From Notospermus geniculatus (taxonomy: Eukaryota > Nemertea > Pilidiophora > Heteronemertea > Lineidae), in the NCBI GenBank assembly GCA_002633025.1, contig NMRB01002605.1:1-64000 (forward strand): 64,000 nt of DNA, written 5' to 3'. This document shows positions 56,388 through 64,000 of this stretch, one piece after another. Made by a program: the position numbers and the translations under genes. The notes under the pieces were generated by a model. That model was not told the DNA's origin and ran no database searches. It saw nothing but the letters and a program-made list of their open reading frames with translations. Numbering within the stretch: the first letter of the stretch is position 1; every line of letters starts with the position of its first letter.

Positions 56388-56445
56388 ATGACAATCATGA
56401 TAATCATACATTGTGTATGTGTTCAAAGATTGCATCTCCTGTGGG

Positions 56446-56609
56446 AATAGGAACAGTCAGTTGGCTTTAATCACAAAAGACAAAGTTCCAGCAGACCAAT
56501 ACAATGTCAGATTTTCCTGATTGGTACTCAACCACCGATGAATGGGTCCATTCGGGATTGAACTGGACCGTAGTGACTCCTACTGGTCAACTGACTGACA
56601 GCTCCAGTT
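56446..56609. mobile_element. AATAGGAACAGTCAG MITE, copy B
   Basis: Counterpart of 47,656-47,829 with a small internal deletion. Confidence 0.7.
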
Positions 56610-56714
56610 GTATCCTGCCCAGTAAATCTTCCAAAAGCTTAAAGGTCCGCTAGCGCTAGTTTACCGATGATCTATCTATCGATCTAATGCGTTTTTGTTT
56701 TCTTATCATTGCAG

Positions 56715-56731
56715 AAGAAGATCCCAAAAAG
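56715..56731 (+). CDS. Kinesin-3 micro-exon 4, copy B (KEDPKK)
   Basis: Second copy of the 17-nt micro-exon, with acceptor TCATTGCAG and donor GTATGT intact. It reads K E D P K K; the E45D change is conservative and is the only amino-acid difference between the two cassettes. Ends in phase 0, ready to join exon 5 at 63,121. Confidence 0.85.
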
Positions 56732-56939
56732 GTATGTAGTATTGTTGTGTTTACTCTCCCCAAAGGCAGTTGGCCCTCAATCTGAGAAATTGCCCTTTAG
56801 GCCTATGCATATTTTACTAGCGATGGTAAGTGGCTTAAGTGTGTTTGGATACAAGGGCCTTGTATATTCTATGTAAATTATCTTTTTAAAAAAATATGCT
56901 CTACCTTATCTCTGTGTTGTACAGTCTCTACCAATCTAT

Positions 56940-57417
56940 ATTATAATTGACGGTGGCGCTTTAACTTCGAACACGAACTCCTCCGTGGTTTCTGATCGAA
57001 ATGGCATCATTTTCACAGGAAGTGTTGAAAATGACATGGGGGTGGCCCTTAAGCGGGTGGCATTACATTTTTTTACCCTTCAGCGAAGAAAATGCAGGAA
57101 GAAACTTCCAATGATTTGCAATGCCCACTAGCCTGGTTTCGCTGGCCACCGTGTAGATGGCGCTGCGTACGCAACACCATCTACACGGTGGCCGACGGAA
57201 CCAGGTATAATGCATTGTCTTCAACCAGGCAGGGTGATCAGAAAATAGGAACTTCAACACATAAAACTGCTGCCATCTGCTTCCCATAGGCCTAGATTAT
57301 TGTCCGAGGAGTTGGCCCCCACTAAACATTTTCCTCCCACACAGAGACGTCCAGCAAAATGCCATCCTCTGGCCATATGCATCCTGTGAATGTGCTCGCC
57401 ACGGGTACCATGCTAGT
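56940..57417. mobile_element. Copy-B-only insertion with an inner hairpin, intron 4
   Basis: 480 bp absent from copy A, where CTACCAATC joins ATAGTAAAACG. At about 57,128-57,210 an almost perfect hairpin (TGGCCACCGTGTAGATGG and its complement) is nested inside. No coding signal. Confidence 0.7.
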
Positions 57418-57717
57418 CATAGTAAAACGTGAAGTTCAAATTTTAAAAGCAATGGAAGACTTATTTAAGATTATACTTAAATTATAACACTACTTTTGTA
57501 TCGAGGACCTAAATTAAGCCCTCCAAAAACGTTCAAGCTCGAAGGGGTTTATTAATAGCAGCGGGTTTTTCATCCCCGGGTCTATTAGACCCGCACTTTT
57601 AACAGGTGTAGACAGAAAAAGCCCGGGTGCGACGCGGGTTTTTACATTATGTAGTGTAACCAGGGCTATAGATTATACTTGAAGCAAGACTTAGCCTATT
57701 TGCCTGAAACGTTGAAC

Positions 57718-58362
57718 TTTCTTAGACTGAAGGGAAGCATTTCATAAGTGTGACCGCAAAAAACCCAGGGATTTTATGTAGTGTAACCAAGGCTATTGAC
57801 TTCGAAGAAATCAATTCACTTAGGGCCTATCACTTGGTTTTGGAGCCGGAGATGACTAGGACCTACCACAAACCAAATGACAGAGTTGTATATATAAAAA
57901 ATTGTCCAATCTGATAGCACTCTTTGAACCAGGCAGTCAGTTGTCGCCATGGTCAATGACTTTACTTCATTGCTCTCAGAAACATCGTTCTTTGTTGTGT
58001 TCCATACACCATGTTCCCATGGAGTTTATTGATTTCGCAGAGACGGCCCATTATTGGCGATTATACTTGAATTTCACTGAGCTGAAACCACTGTAGATAG
58101 GAACCAATTGGTATACATAAATTATTCATGATATACAGTCACTTTCATCACTTTTTTTATTGTGGATAGAATTGGGTCAGTGGTTACAGTACCTAATCGT
58201 TACCAAAAATTTGAAGTTTCTAGACTTGATGTACAAGATTAGGAGCCTACATGTAGGCCTTTGTCAAATTTTAAAAGCAAGAACACTGGTCGTACATGTA
58301 TGTTGATGTTGGGTTTTATCATGGTGATGTGAAAAATTGATTTACATTACAATTGAAATCCT
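57718..58362. other. Intron 4, unlabelled part
   Basis: First unique sequence after the duplication. No exon or element that I can support. Confidence 0.5.
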
Positions 58363-58812
58363 GGGTCCATATTCATAAACATACTTTTAGTCAAAGCGTG
58401 ATATGAACTTATCTTTTATGTTGAAAAAACGATAAGTGTCACACTTAGACTTAGGTAGTTTTGTGAATATGGGCCTAGACTTAGTTTTGTGAATATAGGC
58501 CCATTCGTAAACTACTTAAGTCTGACACTTATCCTTTGTTCAACACAAAAGATAAGTATCACACTTAGACTTAAGTAGTTTTATGAATATGGGCCCAGGG
58601 TCCATATTCATAAACATACTTAAGTCAAAGTGTGATACTTATCTTTTGTGTTGAACAAACGATAAGTGTCACACTTAGACTTAAGTCGTTTTATGAATAC
58701 AGGCCCTGGGCCATATTCATAAAACTACTTAGGTAAGTCTAAGTGTGATAATTATCCTTTGTTAAACACAAAAGATAAGTATCACACTTAGTAGTTTTAT
58801 GAATATGGGCCC
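58363..58812. repeat. Four-unit array of the GGGCCCATATTCATAAA palindrome
   Basis: Four head-to-tail copies (about 115 bp each) of the palindrome also found singly at 55,494. Each unit folds on itself (AAGTCTAAGTGTGATACTTA arms). Units differ by several bases, so the array is not a recent assembly duplication. Confidence 0.85.
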
Positions 58813-58814
58813 TC

Positions 58815-58899
58815 TGATTTTAAAGTTGGTGTTAACACTGGACTGTTTACAATGTATTAAGCCATTATAAACACGGTGTTAACACCAACTTTAAAATCA
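58815..58899. mobile_element. GATTTTAAAGTTGGTGTTAAC palindrome
   Basis: 85-bp hairpin with arms GATTTTAAAGTTGGTGTTAA and the mirrored TTAACACCAACTTTAAAATC, directly after the four-unit array. Confidence 0.8.
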
Positions 58900-59304
58900 C
58901 CCAAAAAAGTACCAGTAATATCAGGCTATGACCATCAGGCATGTCCTGCGATGCAAAGCTTCAGTCAAGGGCTTTGCTGTTCCATACTCATTTCACTCTA
59001 TTGATATTACGGGTCATTAATCTTGGTTTTATTTCATTCATGATAAATGTGTTGTACATTCTTCTTGGTATGACAGCTAGCCATGTCGATTTCACTATGC
59101 TATGGTAATGTGATGGGGTTTTCACAGGGTGTGATCCTGACTGTGAATCAAACTTTTAACACTTTCACTGCCTTGGCAATTTCACCAAGGTCCTTCATTG
59201 AAAAGTACTCAAAGAGAGCTTTCCAATGAATACCTATTCGACAGGGTTAAGGAACTTTCCATTTTCATATTTCACAAAATGTATGTGAGCAGGCAGTGAA
59301 AGAG
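58900..59304. other. Intron 4, unlabelled part
   Basis: No supported feature. Confidence 0.5.
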
Positions 59305-59494
59305 TTACTGTAAACCGTGAAATTTTCGCGTGCATTTTATTTTTCGCGATTTTCGCGCTCGAGGGTCAAAACGTGAACATAAATCGCGCAAAAATCATTG
59401 GTTCTTGAGGTTTTATGAAGCTGAAGGGTTCCAATCGCGAAAAATTATTTTTCGCGAATTCGTAGACCCCGAAAATTTCACGGTTTACAGTAAA
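59305..59494. mobile_element. TTACTGTAAACCGTGAAATTT MITE
   Basis: Inverted ends TTACTGTAAACCGTGAAATT and AATTTCACGGTTTACAGTAA with TTTTTCGCGA words inside; 190 bp. Confidence 0.88.
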
Positions 59495-59498
59495 GGTA

Positions 59499-59743
59499 CT
59501 GTCACACTGAAGTAGTTCTCAAAACGTCCTGCCCCCTCCTAAAAAATCGTAAAACAGGCTTAGAACGTGTAACGTTGGTCAAATAATACATCGAAGTCCT
59601 GGAGCACCCTTCCCGTCTGAGCCCGTCCATGAAGTTCGTAAAAAGACTATAAAAAGTTGCCACTACCTCCACTCCGTTCGCATACACTTTGAGCCCGTTC
59701 GGCAACATTTTCAATAACATACTGAGAACTAGCTCAGTGTGAT
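59499..59743. mobile_element. CTGTCACACTGAAGTAGTTCTC MITE
   Basis: Ends CTGTCACACTGAAGTAGTTC and GAACTAGCTCAGTGTGAT, starting 4 bases after the previous element. 245 bp. Confidence 0.75.
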
Positions 59744-61737
59744 GGGGGATTAGGAAGCCGAGGCTCAAAGTTCTAACTTCTGGATGTGGCTTTGATAAGA
59801 AGAATATCAACGAGCCATATGAATTAGTTTTTGTTTCGATATAAACATTGGATAGTGATTAAAGGTATCAAAGATTGATTAACGGTTTTTCTTTTTAATT
59901 TCACTTTGTGTATTTCAATTTGGTTTCTATCTGAAATCAATAAGGCCTAGTTTCAGTGATAATCAAATGATTTCTGTGTATAGGATTGTGAGGGCGGGGA
60001 ACATTGGTTGTTCAGCATACTGGTTTACCCTCTCAGTGCCAATTTGTCAAAAACCAAAAATACGTAAAAAAAGCTTGAAAGTAATGAAAGGTACCTGAAA
60101 ACCCATCACTTAGATATTCATTGGAAAGCTCTCAGTGAGCACTTTCTAATGAATACCTTTATTTATAGGGTTTCTTTAAGATTTCAGGATTTGGTTGGTT
60201 TATTAAATTTTACATCTTGACATATCAAGGAATGACACACAAGATGATAGTAAGTTGTCTCCGGACTTCGCAAATTCTGCGAAGTCCAGAGGCAACTTTG
60301 CTTTTACTATTAACTTGACATATGGTCACTTCGCCCTTCGAACAACTTCCTAGTGGATTGAGTGAGAGAAGGAGTGATAGGAACGCTTGTGAGGGCAAGA
60401 TGTAGATTTAATGAAATTGATCAGGTCAAAAAGGGAGTGAAAGGGCTGGGCTGTTCATCATGAATGTTTACAATTCGACATGGAATTGATCCCAGTGTTT
60501 CCGTCAATGGGGGGGATGGGGGATATGTCCCCTCCATAAAAAGTCAAAATTAGTAAAAACTTATGTTTTTGACCAGGAATTCTGTCAAAATTACTCTTGC
60601 CCCCCCCCATAAAAAAATTCCTGGCAGAAACCCTGGATCCCATTCTCAAATCATTGTGATGCCCGTAACATATTTTGCTTTGACGAGCAGATAAACTGGC
60701 TTTAACTGTGTTATTAAGAAATATATGATCTCGTAATTTCATAGATGATGAGATAATCTCTGTAGTGAGTTTGATTTGAGGGAAGTCAGTAGATCGTGAG
60801 TGAGATTTTGATTGAATTCCTTGTGATTTTGCTCAAAAAAGTTCTCTACAAACAAACTTCTTAATAGGGAAATCCTTCAGTCGGCTTTAAATCACCTCTA
60901 TGACATTTCAAAAGTGGGTACCACCAATAGTCGAAAATACAGATCTATATCTGTGTAATACTTGAAAACCCTGTACACTATAGGCCTGAAATCTGGCTTT
61001 TCATTCTCATTGTTGCTAAACTTGTTGCCATGGTGACTGAATTGGAAAGTTGCTAACGACAATCAGCTTCCAAGCGCAATTGTAAACGTCCTTTGTTGAA
61101 TTCAGTTGTTCCTGTTTCAGGCAAATCTGTGTAGATTCTATTAATTGTAATGTGTTTACAATCCCATTAGAAACATTTTGCCCAGCGATTCCACAAAGAA
61201 CAATTTGATAAATGAAAGCTTATATCTGATTGTAATGAGCTAAAGCTTAAAACCATTTTGAACTCAGATCAATGTTTCTAATAAATATCGTCGCGTGACC
61301 TAACACTTGTTACCTTCTCAGTGGTGTTAAGCTGTGGCCAGACATTTTGATATGCAATTGACTTCATCAGTGTGCGACTGATGATAAGTAACTCATCAAT
61401 AAAGTTCTCATCAACACAATTTCTGCTTAACAACTAGCTGTTGTTAGGAATCCTGTCATGGAGACCAAGGTACAATATGCTTTTGGTAGATATGGGATGG
61501 TTATTGAACTTGGCACTGCGAGGAGTGAAGGTAAGCAGCTCATCTGGTGGCTGATACCCGTCCTTAGGTTTTTTAATCAATAGGAATATGGCATTATACA
61601 GAGTGGCCCAAAAACCGCACAAGCATACTTCCACTGCAAGAACCCAAAACTGCTAACAGCAATGGATGGAGAAATTTTAGTAGAAGACGTCAAGATATCC
61701 AGACTCGGTCCATTGGTTCGAGCGCCAGACCCTCTTT
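59744..61737. other. Intron 4, mostly unlabelled
   Basis: 2 kb of intron. Holds a hairpin at 60,252-60,298 (AAGTTGTCTCCGGACTTCGC and complement), the element at 60,493 and a mariner-like half end at 61,599 (ACAGAGTGGCCCAAAAA). No exon found. Confidence 0.5.
60493..60636. mobile_element. CAGTGTTTCCGTCAA-ended MITE
   Basis: Ends CAGTGTTTCCGTCAATGG and CCTGGCAGAAACCCTG. Inner arms (TATGTCCCCTCCATAAAAAG against the C-run) pair loosely. Confidence 0.55.
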
Positions 61738-62335
61738 ATGACACTCCACCACAAAACCAGTCGGAAGTCGCACGGAAAATGAGCGTAAACATACTGAGAT
61801 GACACCAGGAGATAAAGAAAGAAATAGAATCACTCAGATTTCACAACAGACAGACAATACTGAAAATGACAGTTAATTCAGTCCCTCGGCGTTGGCCCTT
61901 TTGTACTATTATCCTAGTTTTATAATAAATGTAATTATAAATGCGAGCGCAGATCGACCTTGCGACCGGAAGCAACTACCGGCAACAGCGTTTCCGGCAA
62001 CGGTGGGCGACTGGCTAGAAACAGCAGCAACTGATCAGTTGCTCAAACAGGTCGATGTGCGCACCCCGGCAACGCTATTGCCGACCGTTGCCGCTAGTTC
62101 CAGCCAGTTGCTCATGTTCTACTCGTTTTCCAGTTCTCTTCAGTCGCTGGATTGTGCCACTTGTTGCCGTAATGGCCAGTCGTAGTCGATGTGCGCGGTC
62201 CGCTCACATCGACAGCGACTGTTGCGTTCAGTTGCTTCCAGTCGCAAGCTCGATCTGCACTCGGCTTAACAACAACACTCAGTCCCAACCTGCTAACCTC
62301 AGAGTGGTTCCGACTGGTTTTGTGGTGGAGGGTCA
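61738..62335. mobile_element. TGACCCTCCAC-type MITE with a nested AGTCGCAAG element
   Basis: Ends TGACACTCCACCACAAAACC and GGTTTTGTGGTGGAGGGTCA. Its middle is occupied by the AGTCGCAAG-type element at 61,943-62,268. Open frames of 97 and 133 codons across it are repeat artefacts. Confidence 0.7.
61943..62268. mobile_element. AGTCGCAAG-type element, nested
   Basis: Ends GCGCAGATCGACCTTGCGAC and GTCGCAAGCTCGATCTGCAC, with internal arms (GGCAACAGCG..GGCAACGCTA). Related to 10,780, 11,333 and 27,997. Confidence 0.7.
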
Positions 62336-62747
62336 CATATGCCTGAAAGTTCCCTTTGGGGCACCTTTTATTATCATTGGAAATGAGGGCAAATTTCATA
62401 ACCCTGGGATTCTCATTTCGTATTACGATTTTGCAACATCTCTTGTAGTATTTTGATATTTAAAACGTTGAATCTCTGTCTGGGGATCTCTATCGGTTTT
62501 TCATTTCAAAACAAATGAACAAACATTTGAATTGATTGCTCTTTTTCACTATTATTCTGAATCTATAATTTTGAGTTTACACAAACTGTTGAAAAATAGC
62601 ATGATTGATGAGTGATGATGCCTTTAAACACAGTGATAACTTTGACCTTGGTAATTTTTTTGGTGTGCTGAGGGATAATGTCAATAACAACAAGAGTAAC
62701 AAATAATAATACAGGGCTGCTTTGAACAATTTTGCTAGAAGCAATCA
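62336..62747. other. Intron 4, unlabelled part
   Basis: AT-rich; no supported feature. Confidence 0.5.
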
Positions 62748-63059
62748 TACAGTACGTAGCACAATTGACCTCCCTTCTGCACCGCACACCATCCGCGTAC
62801 CACATGCAGCATCATGTGTGCGTACCGTCCTCGTACCACATGCAGCGTCATGCGCGTACCGTCCTTGTATCTTCCACGGACGTCGCGCACCGCCATGGAA
62901 GGCATGTAGTGAAGACATAACATCATTCGCCCATGGTGCGTGGACGTCCTGCAGAAGAGACGCACCCGTACCATACGCAGTGAACTGAAGCGTACCTTCT
63001 GTGTGACGTACGCGGAAGGTACGTGGATAATGGTAGGTTGATTGTGCAACGTGCTGTAC
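62748..63059. mobile_element. GTTGCACAATTGACC-type MITE next to kinesin exon 5
   Basis: Full-length copy (312 bp) with ends ACAGTACGTAGCACAATTGA and TTGATTGTGCAACGTGCTGT. It ends 61 bp before the exon 5 acceptor, between the likely branch region and the rest of intron 4. Confidence 0.85.
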
Positions 63060-63120
63060 CTTGGAAATTCATTTCAACCATTTTTGCTTGCTAATCAGTG
63101 TTCTTTTTTTCTCTTTGCAG

Positions 63121-63143
63121 TTTGCATTTGATTTCTCATATTG
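63121..63143 (+). CDS. Kinesin-3 exon 5 (FAFDFSYW), shared
   Basis: 23-nt exon after a textbook acceptor (TTCTTTTTTTCTCTTTGCAG) and before donor GTGAGT. It reads FAFDFSY plus the first two bases of a Trp codon (TG, then G expected from the next exon). F-FD-SYW is the second strand motif of kinesin-3 motor domains, lying roughly 45-60 residues in, exactly where it falls here (residues 49-56). There is only one copy in the window, so both upstream cassettes must splice to it. No later exon is recognisable before 64,000; the P-loop (GQTGAGKS-type) exon must lie beyond the window. Confidence 0.92.
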
Positions 63144-63451
63144 GTGAGTATAATGGCACTGCTTGTGAATATGATATGGTACGGATGGCCTTTATGTGTA
63201 GGATCATCTATGACAATATGTAATAGCCTATGAATTATCAGCAATGATGTAGACAATTAGTCAACAGTTTTCAACATATCTCACCTGGGTCAAGACACTT
63301 GACCATTATGTCAATGTATGTGATTTCACCTACATTTATAAAACGTGTATGAAACGCCAATACTTTTATCAATGAGTGATTAACTGTATTGATATGCCAT
63401 TCGTTTTGAAGTAGAATGAATTGACCCAATCAAATTACTGGCATTTTTCTC
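63144..63451. other. Start of kinesin intron 5
   Basis: Intron sequence after the GTGAGT donor; no further exon seen. Confidence 0.6.
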
Positions 63452-63672
63452 AAGCTTGATTCATACTTCAGACTGCCTGCGAACGACGTGCGATCAAGTC
63501 TGCAGGATGATTTTGTAGGCGTTAAATCGTGGGGCTATGAATGGTCTTGCGATTATTCTGCCTCGTCAAAATGCTGACCAGACGCTGTGGAATGAATCAA
63601 TATAAAGATGTCAGTGCCAAAATTTGATTGTGCCTCGGATGCCGANNNGAATTATGAATCACACCTCAAGCC
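63452..63672. mobile_element. AAGCTTGATTCATACTTC MITE with a 3-N gap
   Basis: Left end AAGCTTGATTCATACTTCAG and a right end GAATTATGAATCACACCTCA plus AGCC, related to the 34,283 element. NNN at 63,646-63,648 marks uncertain sequence inside it. Confidence 0.6.
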
Positions 63673-63789
63673 GGTGACAGACTGGGGTGTACACGACACG
63701 TTGTGCATGTGTTCCGCCAATCAGATACTTCGGTAGGTGTTTCGGTCCGTGTTAATACTGCCTCACTGATTGGTTGAACGCTTTCCTTA

Positions 63790-63950
63790 CAGGCGTGGAT
63801 TCAGGGGGGGGGCGCACCGGGCACACGCACCCACTTTTGGCCAACAAATCTGTAAAATAGACCGTGAAATTCTGGGAATTGGGCACAAATTTCAATGTTC
63901 CTAGCACAGTAGGACACCCCCTCTTTTCCCAAATCATGGATCCGCCCCTG
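63790..63950. mobile_element. hAT-type MITE, CAGGGGCGGATCCA ends
   Basis: Ends CAGGCGTGGATTCAGG and CATGGATCCGCCCCTG. Short uninterrupted relative of 8,530-8,903. Confidence 0.75.
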
Positions 63951-64000
63951 GCTTACACGTCAGTCTGTCACCGCCTTTAGAGAGAACTTCATTCACCAAA

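Larger units (their letters stand above)
48453..57717 (+). repeat. Kinesin 5-prime segmental duplication, copy B
   Basis: Second copy, joined to copy A with only one extra base between GTTGAAC and ATAGATG, and no N run at the junction. Copy-B-only material lies at 52,443-53,004, 54,606-54,817, 54,905-55,077, 55,494-55,608 and 56,940-57,417. Between these the two copies align base for base with scattered substitutions and small indels. After 57,717 the sequence is unique. Confidence 0.92.

Noticed and set aside
58363-58812. A CRISPR-like array of regular palindromic repeats
   Set aside because: Units are contiguous without unique spacers, are diverged, and match a dispersed transposon family in a eukaryotic genome.
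61892-62456. Open frames of 97 and 133 codons on the + strand
   Set aside because: They lie inside nested transposons and show no domain or codon signal.
63144-64000. A search for the next kinesin exon (P-loop region)
   Set aside because: No acceptor followed by a G-starting kinesin-like frame was found; the rest of the window is intron with two transposons and a 3-N gap.

Overview
This 64 kb window is eukaryotic, repeat-rich, AT-leaning genomic DNA. It looks like a marine invertebrate, probably a deuterostome (echinoderm, hemichordate or cephalochordate). The reasons are intron-split genes with canonical GT/AG sites, tRNA-derived SINEs, dozens of short palindromic DNA transposons, and many AGGCCT and TACATGTA words. 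The species cannot be settled from the sequence alone. There are no bacterial-type operons, and nearly all long open frames are chance frames or repeat artefacts.

One gene is recognised with confidence: the 5-prime end of a kinesin-3 family motor (KIF28/KLP-6-like or KIF1-like) on the + strand. Its first 56 codons are spread over five small exons: 14 nt (MPDES), 39 nt (VRVAVRVRPFNQR), 74 nt (from EKDRQ to SNPET), a 17-nt micro-exon (KEEPKK or KEDPKK) and 23 nt (FAFDFSYW). All junction phases fit. None of these exons stands out as a long ORF. The P-loop exon and the rest of the gene lie beyond 64,000.

The central observation is that exons 1-4, with introns and upstream promoter, occur twice in direct orientation: copy A at 35,830-48,451 and copy B at 48,453-57,717. 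Both lie upstream of a single exon 5 at 63,121. The two cassettes encode the same peptide except E45D, and differ by at least ten transposon-sized indels. This is either a real tandem duplication creating twin promoters or two haplotypes laid end to end by the assembler. A single N at 47,026 between two identical 133-bp stretches shows that an unmerged contig overlap exists nearby.

Region by region: 1-35.8 kb has no recognisable gene. It holds minisatellites, SINEs (one with 5S rRNA similarity), nested foldback elements, two hAT-type elements and stretches of unlabelled DNA with possible enhancer character (recurrent GATCAAAG). A 347-N gap lies at 32,332-32,678. 35.8-57.7 kb is the duplicated kinesin 5-prime region; it also contains a conserved five-CCAAT cluster and two unidentified minus-strand exon candidates. 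57.7-63.1 kb is kinesin intron 4, full of palindromic elements including a four-unit array. 63.1-64 kb holds exon 5 and the start of intron 5, with two more elements.

For a reader interested in transposons, the A/B pair and several nested insertions give natural empty-site versus occupied-site comparisons that define element ends and target duplications. All element family labels here are descriptive and mine; none comes from a database.
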